Shown here: positions 8,743-19,188 of the stretch, piece after piece
Position numbering within the stretch: the first letter of the stretch is position 1
Layout of the letters: each line of letters begins with the position of its first letter
NCBI GenBank assembly: GCA_022833215.1
Contig: JAIPUZ010000054.1
Coordinates: 1-51,513, forward strand
Direction: 5' to 3'
From: Mesorhizobium sp.
Lineage (GTDB): Bacteria; Pseudomonadota; Alphaproteobacteria; Rhizobiales; Rhizobiaceae
DNA: 51,513 nucleotides
Notes under the pieces: generated by a model
Databases searched by the model: none
Seen by the model: the letters and a program-made list of their open reading frames with translations, nothing else
What the model was told of the DNA's origin: nothing
Made by a program: the position numbers and the translations under genes

Positions 8743-9158
8743 GATTGGTCCTTCAGAAGCGTGAGGGGAGGAATGCGCGCGACGAGGCCGCGCCTGAGCG
8801 AATCGGGACGGCCGCGCCATGGGATCTTGCCGTCCTCCGCGGTTGCGAGCAGGCTGGCGCCGGCAACCAGATCGGCGCCGCTGTCTTCGGCGAGATCGCC
8901 GAAGACATAGCTCCATGCGCCATCGTGCAGGATGGAGGCGCTGAGCCTGCGCTTGCAATTGCCGAGGCATTCGACGGTGCGCACCTCGACCGGCTGGCCG
9001 GCGGCGGCGCGGCGCGTATCCTCGGCCAGTCTTTCGCCGGCGCGTGGATGTGCATCGGAACCGCTGGCATCCCGGCACGAGATGCAGACGACGATTGTCG
9101 TGCCGGCTCCGGTTATGCTGGCGGCTGGTTCGGTCTGAGTGGCCGGGCCTGAATCCAA
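8739..9158 (-). CDS. DUF1636 family cysteine-containing protein, first gene of the cobalamin operon
   Basis: The 139-residue protein has four cysteines arranged C25-x2-C28 ... C64-x3-C68 (VVCISC, VECLGNCKR). This is the pattern of the DUF1636 family, predicted thioredoxin-like metal or [2Fe-2S] binders usually found beside cobW. No enzymatic role is known to me. The start is TTG at 9158, with AAGGAG six bases upstream. It is the first gene after the riboswitch and overlaps cobW by four bases, which suggests a job in cobalt handling with CobW. Confidence 0.85.
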   Translation of the reverse strand: MDSGPATQTEPAASITGAGTTIVVCISCRDASGSDAHPRAGERLAEDTRRAAAGQPVEVRTVECLGNCKRRLSASILHDGAWSYVFGDLAEDSGADLVAGASLLATAEDGKIPWRGRPDSLRRGLVARIPPLTLLKDQS

Positions 9159-9202
9159 TTTCTGCTCCTTGCCCGGGTCACCCGCCAGGCTTTCGGCTCG
9201 TT

Positions 9203-9384
9203 CCTTGCAGACGGCAGGTCTCCTGGCTCGCGGGTCGTCGCCCCGGCGCCGCCTTCCCGGGGTCTGACCCAGTGGCTGTCGGCTGAGGCTCGTCGCTTAC
9301 AGTTGCGGGGACAGCTGCGGAGTTGGGAAAAATCCCGCACCGCATTCCCTCTTAGCTCCCTTCCTTTGGAAAGAGAGACCGTCA
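9203..9384 (-). promoter_or_regulatory. Cobalamin riboswitch
   Basis: On the minus strand the leader carries the ordered blocks of the cobalamin aptamer: GGGAATGCGGTGCGGGA, then CAGCTGTCCCCGCAACTGTA, then GCGACGAGCC, then CAGCCACTGG, and finally CCAGGAGACCTGCCGTC. These are the conserved core of class-I B12 elements. It begins at the expected transcription start of the promoter at 9391-9419 and ends about 45 bases before the DUF1636 start codon. B12 binding is expected to repress DUF1636-cobW-cobN-cobGHIJ. The short distance to the ribosome binding site suggests translational control, which I infer because no clear terminator was seen. Confidence 0.95.
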
Positions 9385-9390
9385 TGGCGG

Positions 9391-9419
9391 ATTTAGGCTT
9401 GGGCAGGGTGCGCTGTCAA
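9391..9419 (-). promoter_or_regulatory. Sigma-70 type promoter of the cobalamin operon
   Basis: On the minus strand TTGACA (9419-9414) and CTAAAT (9396-9391) are separated by exactly 17 bases. The predicted start falls at about 9384, where the riboswitch fold begins. Seen directly in the sequence; the activity is inferred. Confidence 0.75.
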
Positions 9420-9426
9420 CGCGTGG

Positions 9427-10629
9427 CTACGACGCGCCCATGTCCGCCAGCGTCGGGCCGAGATCGCCGGCGGGCGTGACCTCGATGCGCTCGAGCCCCA
9501 GCCAGTCGCGCATCTGCGCCAGTTCCGCAAGGAGGGCCGCTGCGGTCCCGGCGGGCGCGCCCGGTTCGGCATAGGCGGCGTGGACCCGCAATACCCCGGC
9601 CGGGCGGTCGGCCCTGAGATCGACACGCGCGACGATCCTGTCGCCCAGCAGAAAGGGCAGGACATAGTAGCCGTACTGCCGTTTCTCTGCCGGCGTGTAG
9701 ATTTCGATGCGGTAGCGGAACCCGAACAGCTTTTCGGTGCGATCCCGCTCGAAGACCAGAGGGTCGAAAGGCGCAAGCAGGGCGCGGGCCCCGACCCTGC
9801 GGGGGAGGCGTGCGTCGCGATGCAGATAGGCCTGCCGCGCGCATCCCGCGACAGCAACGGGAATCAGTTCCCCTTCCTCGACAAGCTCGGCGATGCGGGC
9901 GGCTGTCTCGGTGGCCGGGAGCCGGAAATAATCGCGCAGGCAGGCGCCGGTTGCGATGCCGTGGGCTCGGGCGGAAATGCGCAGCAGTTCGCGCTGGGCA
10001 TCCTCCGTCGCGGGAACGGGCATGTCGAGGATGCCGCGCGGCAGCACGCGCTCCGGCAGGTCGTAGACACGCTCGAAGCCACGGCGGAAGGCGGTGGTGA
10101 TCCGTCCGGCCCAGAACAGCCATTCGAAGGCTGCCTTGGCGTCGCTCCAGCCCCACCAGCCACCCGACCCCTTGTGGCCATCCATGTCGGAAGCCGCCAG
10201 CGGCCCCCGGGCCTCGATTTCGCGGAAGATCTCCTCGATGAAGGCCGACCGTTCGCGGCCGAATCTTGCCAGCCCGCTGTACATCCCTTCGCCGCGTGCC
10301 GCCCTTTCCATGCGCCAGCGCAGCAGCGGCCATGTTTCCAGGGGCAGGAGCGATGCCTCATGCGCCCAGTATTCGAAAAACAGGCGCCTTGCCCCCGGAC
10401 GGGCAGCCTCATCCAGCAAAGACAAAGGGTAGGGGCCGAGGCGGGAATAAACAGGCATGTAGTGCGCGCGCACCACGGCGCTGACCGAGTCGATCTGCAA
10501 AAGCGCGGTGCGCGAGACGACGCGCGAGATATGTCGACGGCCCGGAGCACCTTTTGCGCGAGGGCCGCCGAACCCCTGCGCGGCCAGTGCGATGCGTCGT
10601 GCCAGAGCCGTCGAGAGGGTTTCCTTCAT
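9427..10629 (-). CDS. YcaQ/AlkX-type winged-helix DNA glycosylase (HTH_42 superfamily)
   Basis: Predicted DNA glycosylase of the AlkZ/AlkX (YcaQ) family, built of tandem winged-helix domains, which removes bulky or crosslinked alkyl bases. The 400-residue protein starts MKETLSTALARRIALAAQGF. The catalytic motif is Q45-I-D47 (TALLQIDSVSAVVRAHYMP). QxD is typical of the YcaQ/AlkX branch, while AlkZ has QxQ. Later family segments are EYWAHEASLLPL and LLAPFDPLVFERDRTEKLFG. I chose 10629 over the in-frame ATG at 10692 because homologues start close to ARRIALAAQ. The gene is not part of the B12 operon, whose promoter lies immediately after its stop codon. Confidence 0.85.
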   Translation of the reverse strand: MKETLSTALARRIALAAQGFGGPRAKGAPGRRHISRVVSRTALLQIDSVSAVVRAHYMPVYSRLGPYPLSLLDEAARPGARRLFFEYWAHEASLLPLETWPLLRWRMERAARGEGMYSGLARFGRERSAFIEEIFREIEARGPLAASDMDGHKGSGGWWGWSDAKAAFEWLFWAGRITTAFRRGFERVYDLPERVLPRGILDMPVPATEDAQRELLRISARAHGIATGACLRDYFRLPATETAARIAELVEEGELIPVAVAGCARQAYLHRDARLPRRVGARALLAPFDPLVFERDRTEKLFGFRYRIEIYTPAEKRQYGYYVLPFLLGDRIVARVDLRADRPAGVLRVHAAYAEPGAPAGTAAALLAELAQMRDWLGLERIEVTPAGDLGPTLADMGAS

Positions 10630-10945
10630 GCGATCCAGACCTATCTGCGGACATGGTTCACGAACACCCGATTCCGGCAGGCTAGCAGCCAAACTGCCGG
10701 AATAGTGTCAGGAGTAAAAGTGGAGTAAAAAGTGAAGGAAATCAAAGATGATCAGTTTTGTCGCAGATAGTGTGCGGTGCAGCGTTTTGATCAAGGTTTG
10801 ACTTGCTTCGGCAATCCGCCTGCGCTAACCCTCGCCGCGTTGCAGCATGGGGCCGAAAGGGTTCCGGGGCAAATCTGTCACGCTTCCGTAACAGGGCCGG
10901 CTGCGCTAGTTTCAGGCGGATCCGCCGCCAACGGAAAGTTGCAGC
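10630..10945. other. Spacer between the glycosylase gene and nuoA, with an inverted repeat
   Basis: These 316 bases separate divergent transcription units and must carry the nuo promoter. A perfect 10-bp inverted repeat, ATTCCGGCAG (10671-10680) and CTGCCGGAAT (10694-10703), lies just upstream of the glycosylase start, where an operator could sit. TTGACT at 10798 has no convincing -10 box at the right distance, so I do not assign the nuo promoter. No gene was seen. Confidence 0.5.
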
Positions 10946-11311
10946 ATGAACGAATTGCTGAGTTCGTATCTGCCGATCGTCATATTTATCGGCGTGGCAC
11001 TGGTGATCGGGCTGGCGCTCATCATAGCTCCCTTCCTGGTCGCCTACCGCGATCCGGATCCCGAGAAGCTGTCCGCCTACGAGTGCGGCTTCAACTCGTT
11101 CGACGATGCGCGCATGAAGTTCGACATCCGGTTCTATCTGGTGTCGATCCTGTTCATCATCTTCGATCTCGAGGTGGCTTTCCTGTTCCCGTGGGCCGTT
11201 TCGTTCGGCGACATCGGCATGCTCGGCTTCTGGTCGATGATGGTGTTCCTTGGCGTTCTCACCATCGGCTTCATATATGAGTGGAAGAAAGGGGCGCTGG
11301 AATGGGATTGA
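10946..11311 (+). CDS. nuoA: NuoA, NADH-quinone oxidoreductase subunit A
   Basis: Inner-membrane subunit of complex I (ND3 homologue), 121 residues with three membrane spans. [20 protein letters not shown] is the conserved ND3 loop carrying the cysteine that reports the active/deactive state. This is the first gene of the nuo operon. It ends ten bases inside nuoB (overlap 11302-11311), consistent with coupled translation. Confidence 0.97.
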   Translation: MNELLSSYLPIVIFIGVALVIGLALIIAPFLVAYRDPDPEKLSAYECGFNSFDDARMKFDIRFYLVSILFIIFDLEVAFLFPWAVSFGDIGMLGFWSMMVFLGVLTIGFIYEWKKGALEWD

Positions 11312-11883
11312 TCGGCAATTCCGGCACGCTTGTCGCGCCGCAGCCAAAGGGCGTTCTCGATCCGCGCACCGGCAAGCCGGTGGGCTCGGACGACCCGTTC
11401 TTCATCGGCATCAATGACGAACTGGCCGACAAGGGATTCATCGTCACCTCGACCGAGGCGCTGATCACCTGGGCCCGTACCGGCTCGCTCATGTATATGA
11501 CGTTCGGGCTGGCCTGTTGCGCCGTGGAGATGATTCACTCGGCCATGCCGCGCTACGACAGCGAGCGCTTCGGCATTGCGCCGCGCGCCTCGCCGCGCCA
11601 GTCGGACGTCATGATCGTGGCCGGAACCCTGACCAACAAGATGGCGCCGGCGCTGCGCAAGGTCTACGACCAGATGCCGGAGCCGCGTTACGTGATCTCC
11701 ATGGGCTCGTGCGCCAATGGCGGCGGCTACTACCATTATTCCTATTCGGTGGTGCGCGGCTGCGACCGCGTCGTGCCCGTCGATATCTATGTGCCGGGTT
11801 GTCCGCCAAGCGCCGAGGCGCTGATGTACGGCCTTCTTCTGTTGCAGAAGAAAATCCGGCGTACCGGCACCATCGAGCGGTGA
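11302..11883 (+). CDS. nuoB: NuoB, NADH-quinone oxidoreductase subunit B
   Basis: Peripheral-arm subunit that binds cluster N2, the last iron-sulfur centre before quinone. It has 193 residues from the ATG at 11302, which overlaps nuoA. The N2 ligands are visible as adjacent Cys72-Cys73 ([11 protein letters not shown]), Cys137 ([11 protein letters not shown]) and Cys167 (VPGCPP). The N-terminal 25 residues form the usual flexible alphaproteobacterial tail. Confidence 0.97.
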   Translation: MGLIGNSGTLVAPQPKGVLDPRTGKPVGSDDPFFIGINDELADKGFIVTSTEALITWARTGSLMYMTFGLACCAVEMIHSAMPRYDSERFGIAPRASPRQSDVMIVAGTLTNKMAPALRKVYDQMPEPRYVISMGSCANGGGYYHYSYSVVRGCDRVVPVDIYVPGCPPSAEALMYGLLLLQKKIRRTGTIER

Positions 11884-11888
11884 CAAGA

Positions 11889-12491
11889 ATGAGTGAAGCA
11901 CTCACGGAACTGGCCGCCCATATCGAAGCGAATGGCGGTGTCGAGATTCTGCACAGCGAGCTGGCCTTCGGCGAACTGACGGTGACCGTCGCGCCTGCCG
12001 ATATCGTCACTCTGGCGCGCTTCGTGCGCGACGACGCCAGATGCCGGTTCGTGTCGATGATCGATGTTTCCGGCGCGGATTATCCGGAGCGGTTCGACCG
12101 TTTCGACGTTGTCTATCACCTGCTGTCGCCGACGAGGAACCTGCGCCTGCGCCTCAAGGTTCAGGCCGGCGAGGAGACGGTCGTTCCCTCCGTCACCGGT
12201 GTGTGGCCGGGCGCCGACTGGTTCGAGCGGGAAACCTACGACCTCTACGGCGTGCTGTTCTCCGGCCATCCGGACCTGCGCCGCATCCTGACCGACTACG
12301 GTTTCGAAGGTCATCCGCTGCGCAAGGACTTCCCGCTCACCGGCTTTGTCGAGGTGCGCTACGACGACGAGGCCAAGCGCGTCGTTTACGAGCCTGTCGA
12401 GCTGAAGCAGGAATTCCGCAATTTCGACTTCCTCTCGCCGTGGGAAGGCACCGACTACGTGCTGCCGGGCGATGAAAAGGTGAAGCAGTAA
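11889..12491 (+). CDS. nuoC: NuoC, NADH-quinone oxidoreductase subunit C (30 kDa)
   Basis: 200-residue peripheral-arm subunit, starting [17 protein letters not shown] at 11889, five bases after the nuoB stop. The hallmark segment [20 protein letters not shown] and the following [17 protein letters not shown] are both present. It is separate from NuoD, not the fused NuoCD of enterobacteria, and nuoD begins at the very next base. Confidence 0.97.
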   Translation: MSEALTELAAHIEANGGVEILHSELAFGELTVTVAPADIVTLARFVRDDARCRFVSMIDVSGADYPERFDRFDVVYHLLSPTRNLRLRLKVQAGEETVVPSVTGVWPGADWFERETYDLYGVLFSGHPDLRRILTDYGFEGHPLRKDFPLTGFVEVRYDDEAKRVVYEPVELKQEFRNFDFLSPWEGTDYVLPGDEKVKQ

Positions 12492-13682
12492 ATGGCTGAA
12501 ACCTCCGTCCGCAATTTCAACATCAACTTCGGCCCGCAGCATCCGGCCGCGCACGGCGTGCTGCGCCTCGTGCTGGAGCTGGACGGCGAGGTGGTCGACC
12601 GCGTCGATCCGCATATCGGTCTGCTGCATCGCGGCACCGAGAAGCTGATGGAGGCCAAGACCTATCTTCAGGCCGTGCCTTATCTGGATCGGCTCGACTA
12701 TTGCTCGCCCATGAATCAGGAGCATGCCTACGCCCTGGCGGTCGAGCGCCTGCTGGGCATCGAGGTTCCGAAGCGCGGGCAGATCATCCGCGTGCTCTAT
12801 TCGGAAATCGGCCGCATCATGTCGCACATTCTCAATGTGACGACGCAGGCCATGGACGTCGGCGCGCTGACCCCGCCGCTGTGGGGGTTCGTCGAGCGCG
12901 AGAAGCTGATGGTCTTCTATGAGCGGGCTTCCGGTTCGCGCATGCATGCGGCCTATTTCCGCCCGGGCGGCGTGCATCAGGACCTGCCGCAGAAGCTGAT
13001 CGAAGACATCGGCAAGTGGATCGACCCGTTCCTCAGGACAATCGACGATCTCGATGCGCTGCTGACGCCCAACCGCATCTTCAAGCAGCGCAACGTCGAT
13101 ATCGGCGTGGTGTCGCTGGAAGACGCCTGGGCATGGGGTTTCTCGGGCGTGATGGTGCGCGGTTCGGGCGCGGCGTGGGATCTGCGCAAGTCGCAGCCCT
13201 ACGAGTGCTACTCCGAAATGGATTTCGACATTCCGATCGGCAAGAACGGCGACAATTTTGACCGCTACCTCATCCGCATGGAAGAGATGCGCCAGTCGGC
13301 GCGGATCATGCGCCAGTGCGTCGATCTTTTGCTCGGCAAGGAAAGCACAGGCCCCGTCTCTAACCTCGACGGCAAGGTGGTGCCGCCCAAGCGTGGCGAG
13401 ATGAAGCGCTCGATGGAAGCGCTGATCCATCACTTCAAGCTCTATACCGAGGGCTACAAGGTGCCGGCCGGCGAGGTTTATGCGGCCGTCGAAGCGCCGA
13501 AGGGCGAGTTCGGCGTCTATCTGGTGTCGGACGGAACCAACAAGCCGTATCGCTGCAAGCTGCGCGCGCCGGGCTTCGCCCATTTGCAGGCCATGGATTT
13601 CCTGTGCAAGGGCTACATGCTTGCGGACGTCGCAGCCATCCTCGGCTCCCTCGACATCGTCTTTGGTGAGGTCGACCGCTAA
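12492..13682 (+). CDS. nuoD: NuoD, NADH-quinone oxidoreductase subunit D (49 kDa)
   Basis: 396-residue subunit that lines the quinone pocket with NuoB. It starts directly after the nuoC stop. Present are [15 protein letters not shown] (quinone-site His loop), the [10 protein letters not shown] segment and the C-terminal [13 protein letters not shown], where the carboxyl end reaches the N2 and quinone site. Length is normal. Confidence 0.97.
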   Translation: MAETSVRNFNINFGPQHPAAHGVLRLVLELDGEVVDRVDPHIGLLHRGTEKLMEAKTYLQAVPYLDRLDYCSPMNQEHAYALAVERLLGIEVPKRGQIIRVLYSEIGRIMSHILNVTTQAMDVGALTPPLWGFVEREKLMVFYERASGSRMHAAYFRPGGVHQDLPQKLIEDIGKWIDPFLRTIDDLDALLTPNRIFKQRNVDIGVVSLEDAWAWGFSGVMVRGSGAAWDLRKSQPYECYSEMDFDIPIGKNGDNFDRYLIRMEEMRQSARIMRQCVDLLLGKESTGPVSNLDGKVVPPKRGEMKRSMEALIHHFKLYTEGYKVPAGEVYAAVEAPKGEFGVYLVSDGTNKPYRCKLRAPGFAHLQAMDFLCKGYMLADVAAILGSLDIVFGEVDR

Positions 13683-14806
13683 TGTCCGTTCGCCGTCTCG
13701 CAGATGCCAGCGTCCAGCCAGCAGCATTCTCCTTCAACGAGGAGTTCGCTTCGGCTGCGCAGAAGTGGATCGCAAAATATCCGGAAGGCCGCCAGCAATC
13801 GGCGATCATCCCGCTGCTCATGCTTGCTCAGGAGCAGGATGGCTGGGTGACCAAAGCAGCAATCGAGCAGATCTGCGACATGCTGGGCATGCCCTATATC
13901 CGCGGCCTCGAAGTCGCGACCTTCTACACGCAGTTCCAGCTGAAGCCGGTCGGCACGCGCGCCCACATCCAGGTCTGCGGCACGACGCCGTGCATGCTGC
14001 GCGGCGCGGGCGAACTGATGGATGTGTGCCGCTCCAAAATCCATCATGAGCAGTTCCACACCAACGAGGATGGAACGCTGTCGTGGGAAGAGGTCGAGTG
14101 CCAGGGCGCGTGCGTGAACGCGCCGATGGTCATGATCTTCAAGGATTCCTATGAAGACCTGACGCCCGAGCGTCTGGCCGAGATCATCGACGAGTTCGAG
14201 GCGGGCAGGGGCGATTCCGTGCCTACGGGGCCGCAGGTCGATCGCTTCTTCTCTGCGCCTGAAGGCGGGTTCACCGCGCTGACCGACGAGAAAGCCGTTC
14301 TGAAGTCGACCCGTGCCCGGGAGGCGAAGGCCGATGCGGCCGGGGCCGCCGCTGGCGCGGAGGTGCCCCCGTCCAATGCCGGCAAGCCGAAGACCGATGC
14401 GCCCGAGACCAGCCCGGCGCTGAAGACTCCGTCGAAGGTGAAAGCCGCACCGGAGGCCGAGAAGGCCGCAAGCGTTGCCGCGCCTGCTGCAAAGGCGCCT
14501 GCCAAGCCGGCAAAGCCGTCTCTTGACGACAAAAGTCGTCCGGCTGGCATTGCTCGTCCGGCCACGGTCGACGACCTCAAGCTGATTTCGGGCGTTGGCC
14601 CGAAGAACGAGAAGGTTCTGCACGAACTCGGCATTTTCACCTTTGCGCAGGTTGCATCTTGGAAGAAGGCCGAGCGCGAGTGGGTCGACGGCTATCTCAA
14701 TTTCCATGGCCGCATCGAGCGCGAGGACTGGGTCAAGCAGGCCAAGGCGCTCGCCAGAGGCGGCGTAGAGGAATATGTCCGCGTCTTCGGCAAGAAGCCG
14801 GTTTGA
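13682..14806 (+). CDS. nuoE: NuoE, 24-kDa [2Fe-2S] subunit with a long low-complexity linker and C-terminal helix-hairpin-helix domain
   Basis: Residues 1-205 are the thioredoxin-like NuoE domain with the [2Fe-2S] ligands Cys99, Cys104, Cys140 and Cys144 ([17 protein letters not shown]). After that the 374-residue protein is unusual. An Ala/Pro/Lys-rich linker runs through about residue 290, followed by a folded-looking tail ([20 protein letters not shown]...). The LISGVGPK loop is a helix-hairpin-helix signature. Canonical NuoE is about 165-240 residues. The tail is closely similar to the C-terminus of the protein at 16488-17033. The start overlaps the nuoD stop by one base (TAATG). Confidence 0.95.
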   Translation: MSVRRLADASVQPAAFSFNEEFASAAQKWIAKYPEGRQQSAIIPLLMLAQEQDGWVTKAAIEQICDMLGMPYIRGLEVATFYTQFQLKPVGTRAHIQVCGTTPCMLRGAGELMDVCRSKIHHEQFHTNEDGTLSWEEVECQGACVNAPMVMIFKDSYEDLTPERLAEIIDEFEAGRGDSVPTGPQVDRFFSAPEGGFTALTDEKAVLKSTRAREAKADAAGAAAGAEVPPSNAGKPKTDAPETSPALKTPSKVKAAPEAEKAASVAAPAAKAPAKPAKPSLDDKSRPAGIARPATVDDLKLISGVGPKNEKVLHELGIFTFAQVASWKKAEREWVDGYLNFHGRIEREDWVKQAKALARGGVEEYVRVFGKKPV

Positions 14807-14816
14807 GGGAAGAACG

Positions 14817-16120
<1,304 letters not shown>

Positions 16121-16121
<1 letters not shown>

Positions 16122-16483
16122 TGAAACGATGCTGTTGGGATTACGCGATACACGGGCTTTTGTGGGCGGTGCTGGCCTTTCTGGCGCTGCACGTGAAAGC
16201 CGTGGCGCATGCTCCGATAGCGGTGATGTTTCTTCTGGCTTCTTTGCCCTACCTGCTGGTTACCAGTCTGGGAGGCGCCGAGCGAAGCGCGGGCATGACG
16301 TGGGCCTATCGGATTTATCAGCTTGCCGGGCTGGCAATTCTGATCGGCTGGCCTGTTGCTGGAATCTGGCGCTGGAGGCAGTCGCCATCAGTGCTTCTCA
16401 CCTATCCGCACTTGCTGATCGCTTTGGCGGGATGGTGGTGCACCCTGTTGGTCGGATCGATCAATTTTCCGTTTATGCTTTAG
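16121..16483 (+). CDS. Small hydrophobic membrane protein between nuoF and nuoG (unknown)
   Basis: The frame from a GTG at 16121, overlapping the nuoF stop by one base (TAGTG), encodes 120 residues. There are about four hydrophobic spans, around YAIHGLLWAVLAFLALHV, IAVMFLLASLPYLLVTSLGG, YQLAGLAILIGWPVAGIW and LLIALAGWWCTLLVGSINF. I do not recognise a family. A competing frame at 16129-16491 is rich in Arg and Gly with no pattern and looks like a shadow. The position inside the nuo operon suggests co-expression with complex I; a structural role is only a guess. Confidence 0.6.
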
Positions 16484-16487
16484 GCAA

Positions 16488-17033
16488 ATGACCCAGACCG
16501 GACGCAATCATAACGTGGTGCTGCCTGCCGAGCTTGCCAACTCGGTGAATCTGCTCGTCCATCCGGCAGCCGGAATGGCGGCCGCGTCGGCGCTTGGGTT
16601 CGGGCTGGCCAGTCAGGCGCTCGGTGTCTGGTTGGGCGCGCTGAACGGCGCCAGCGAAGCTTCGCAGAAGCTGTTCCAGACTTTTGGCGATGGGTCGGCG
16701 CAGGATGATCATGGGGCCGCCGACGCAGCAAAGCCCGCTGCCCGTACTGCGAGTGCGGCTGCCGCTAACGTTGCCGTGCAGCCGGAGGCGCATCGGCCGC
16801 AGGCGCTGGACAAGCCGTCCGCTCCGGACGACCTGAAGGCGATCTCCGGGATCGGCCCTAAGCTTGAGGCGGTTCTCAACGGCTATGGCATCTGGACCTG
16901 GCGCCAGATTGCGGAATGGACGGACGCCGAGATCGCATGGGTTGACGACACGCTCGGATTTCGCGGCCGCATCCGGCGCGACGACTGGGTCGGGCAGGCA
17001 GCGGCGCTGCAAGACGGGCAACGGGTAAAGTAA
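16488..17033 (+). CDS. Helix-hairpin-helix protein of the nuo operon, paralogous to the NuoE tail
   Basis: 181 residues. The N-terminus has a hydrophobic, Ala/Gly-rich stretch (about residues 20-55: HPAAGMAAASALGFGLASQA...). A low-complexity Ala-rich linker follows, then from about residue 112 a domain DDLKAISGIGPKLEAVLNGY with a matching ...RGRIRRDDWVGQA end. Block by block this mirrors the NuoE tail ([20 protein letters not shown] ... [13 protein letters not shown]). The same module is known to me as an extension of ribosomal protein L21 in rhizobia. It may dock the protein to NuoE/NuoF or to another partner. The function is unknown; co-transcription is clear from the five-base spacing. Confidence 0.8.
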   Translation: MTQTGRNHNVVLPAELANSVNLLVHPAAGMAAASALGFGLASQALGVWLGALNGASEASQKLFQTFGDGSAQDDHGAADAAKPAARTASAAAANVAVQPEAHRPQALDKPSAPDDLKAISGIGPKLEAVLNGYGIWTWRQIAEWTDAEIAWVDDTLGFRGRIRRDDWVGQAAALQDGQRVK

Positions 17034-17103
17034 AATCGGGCCTGGCGCGGCTTCGATGGCGCCAGCAATGAAGATCGCGGCACGGCTGCGGGGTTGAGGC
17101 GAA

Positions 17104-19185
17104 ATGGCAAAGCTCAAGGTCGACGGGAAAGAGATCGAGGTACCCGACCACTACACGCTGCTGCAGGCGGCGGAGGCGGCGGGCGCGGAAGTGCCGCGTT
17201 TCTGCTTCCATGAACGGCTGTCGATCGCCGGTAACTGCCGCATGTGCCTGGTCGAGGTGAAGGGCGGTCCGCCCAAGCCGCAGGCTTCCTGCGCCATGGG
17301 CGTGCGCGACCTGCGCCCCGGCCCGGAAGGCCAGCTTCCCGAGGTGTTCACCAACACGCCGATGGTCAAGAAGGCCCGTGAAGGCGTGATGGAGTTCCTG
17401 CTCATCAACCACCCGCTGGATTGCCCGATCTGCGATCAGGGCGGCGAGTGCGACCTGCAGGACCAGGCCATGGCCTTCGGCGTCGATTCCTCCCGCTTCC
17501 ACGAGAACAAGCGCGCCGTCGAGGACAAATATATCGGCCCGCTGGTCAAGACGATCATGACGCGCTGCATCCACTGCACGCGCTGCGTCCGCTTCACCAC
17601 GGAAGTGGCCGGCATTTCCGAGCTTGGCCTGATCGGCCGCGGCGAGGACGCCGAGATCACCACCTATCTCGAGCAGGCGATGACCTCTGAACTGCAGGGC
17701 AACGTCATCGACCTGTGTCCGGTCGGTGCGCTGACCGCAAGGCCATACGCTTTCCAGGCGCGCCCGTGGGAGCTGACAAAGACGGAATCCATCGACGTGA
17801 TGGATGCCGTGGGCTCCGCCATCCGCGTCGACACGCGCGGTCGCGAGGTCATGCGCATCCTGCCGCGCATCAACGATGCGGTGAACGAGGAGTGGATTTC
17901 CGACAAGACCCGTTTCATCTGGGACGGTCTGCGCACCCAGCGCCTCGACCGGCCTTATGTGCGGCGAGACGGCAAGCTCAGGCCGGCAAGCTGGGGTGAA
18001 GCCTTCGCCGCCATCCGCGATGCCGTTTCGGCGACCGCGCCCGACAGGATCGGCGCGATTGCCGGCGATCTGGCCGCCGTCGAGGAAATGTATGCGCTGA
18101 AGCGCCTCATCGCTTCGCTTGGCTCGACCAATATCGATTGCCGTCAGGATGGCGCCGCGCTCAACCCGGCGCTCGGTCGCGCGAGCTATATCTTCAACCC
18201 GACGATCGAGGGGATCGAGAATGCCGATGCCATCCTCATCGTCGGCGCCAATCCGCGTTTCGAGGCTTCGGTGCTCAATGCCCGTATCCGCAAGCGTTTC
18301 CGCGCCGGCCCGCTGCCGATCGGCGTGATCGGCGAGTTCGGCGATCTGCGCTACGACTATGAAGCCCTTGGCGCGGGACCGGAGACGCTGAAGGACATCG
18401 CCGGCGGCAACGGCACGTTCTTCGAGGCGCTGAAGAAGGCGGAGCGGCCGCTCATCATCGTCGGGCAGGGCGCCCTGGCGCGTGCCGACGGTGCCGCCGT
18501 TCTCGGCCTCGCAGCCAAACTCGCGATGGCTGTCGACGCCGTGGGGCCGGACTGGAACGGTTTTGCCGTTCTGCACAATGCGGCCGCCCGCGTCGGCGGT
18601 CTGGACATCGGCTTCGTGCCGGGGGAGGGCGGCAAGGATGCCGCCGCCATGCTCGAAGGCACCGACGTTCTGTTCCTGCTCGGCGCCGACGAGATCGACA
18701 TGGGCAAGGTCAAGAGCAGTTTCGTGGTCTATGTCGGCACGCATGGCGATGCCGGCGCCCACCGCGCCGACGTGATCCTGCCGGCTTCGGCCTACACCGA
18801 GAAGTCGGGAACCTATGTGAATACGGAAGGCCGCGTGCAGCAGACGAGCCGCGCCGGTTTCGCTCCCGGCGACGCCCGTGAGGACTGGGCGATCTTCCGC
18901 GCGCTCTCGGACGTTCTCGGCCACAGATTGCCGTTCGATTCGCTGGGGCAGCTTCGCAGGGAACTGTATGGCGAACATCCGCATCTGGCTCGTGTCGACC
19001 AGATCGAGGCCGGTTCCGCGGACGATGTTGCCGGGGCCGCCAGGATCGCCGGCCGTATCGAAAAGGCCGGCTTCGTGTCGCCGGTGCGCGACTTCTACCT
19101 GACCAACCCGATTGCGCGCGCATCGGCCGTGATGGCCGAGTGCTCGGCGCTGGCGCAGGGCGGCTTCAAGCAGGCGGCGGAATAG
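17104..19185 (+). CDS. nuoG: NuoG, NADH-quinone oxidoreductase subunit G (75 kDa)
   Basis: 693-residue iron-sulfur subunit of the peripheral arm. The N-terminal [2Fe-2S] domain contains [20 protein letters not shown]. The His/Cys-ligated N5 region is [18 protein letters not shown], and N4 ligands are in [16 protein letters not shown] with a later DLCPVGAL. The rest is a molybdopterin-oxidoreductase-like domain without cofactor motifs. The ATG at 17104 follows GTTGAGGCGAA. Confidence 0.97.
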   Translation: MAKLKVDGKEIEVPDHYTLLQAAEAAGAEVPRFCFHERLSIAGNCRMCLVEVKGGPPKPQASCAMGVRDLRPGPEGQLPEVFTNTPMVKKAREGVMEFLLINHPLDCPICDQGGECDLQDQAMAFGVDSSRFHENKRAVEDKYIGPLVKTIMTRCIHCTRCVRFTTEVAGISELGLIGRGEDAEITTYLEQAMTSELQGNVIDLCPVGALTARPYAFQARPWELTKTESIDVMDAVGSAIRVDTRGREVMRILPRINDAVNEEWISDKTRFIWDGLRTQRLDRPYVRRDGKLRPASWGEAFAAIRDAVSATAPDRIGAIAGDLAAVEEMYALKRLIASLGSTNIDCRQDGAALNPALGRASYIFNPTIEGIENADAILIVGANPRFEASVLNARIRKRFRAGPLPIGVIGEFGDLRYDYEALGAGPETLKDIAGGNGTFFEALKKAERPLIIVGQGALARADGAAVLGLAAKLAMAVDAVGPDWNGFAVLHNAAARVGGLDIGFVPGEGGKDAAAMLEGTDVLFLLGADEIDMGKVKSSFVVYVGTHGDAGAHRADVILPASAYTEKSGTYVNTEGRVQQTSRAGFAPGDAREDWAIFRALSDVLGHRLPFDSLGQLRRELYGEHPHLARVDQIEAGSADDVAGAARIAGRIEKAGFVSPVRDFYLTNPIARASAVMAECSALAQGGFKQAAE

Positions 19186-19188
19186 GAC

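Noticed and set aside
6397-8910. 837-codon open frame antisense to cobN and cobW
   Set aside because: GC-rich shadow frame: no recognisable domain, composition dominated by Arg/Gly/Ala/His, and both strands cannot be conserved coding here since the opposite strand matches cobN and cobW throughout.
10798-10826. TTGACT as the nuo promoter
   Set aside because: No acceptable -10 box at 16-18 bases; I leave the nuo promoter unassigned.
16129-16491. Alternative 120-codon frame between nuoF and the helix-hairpin-helix gene
   Set aside because: It has a good ATG but a featureless composition, whereas the overlapping frame from GTG 16121 is a clear multi-span membrane protein coupled to the nuoF stop.
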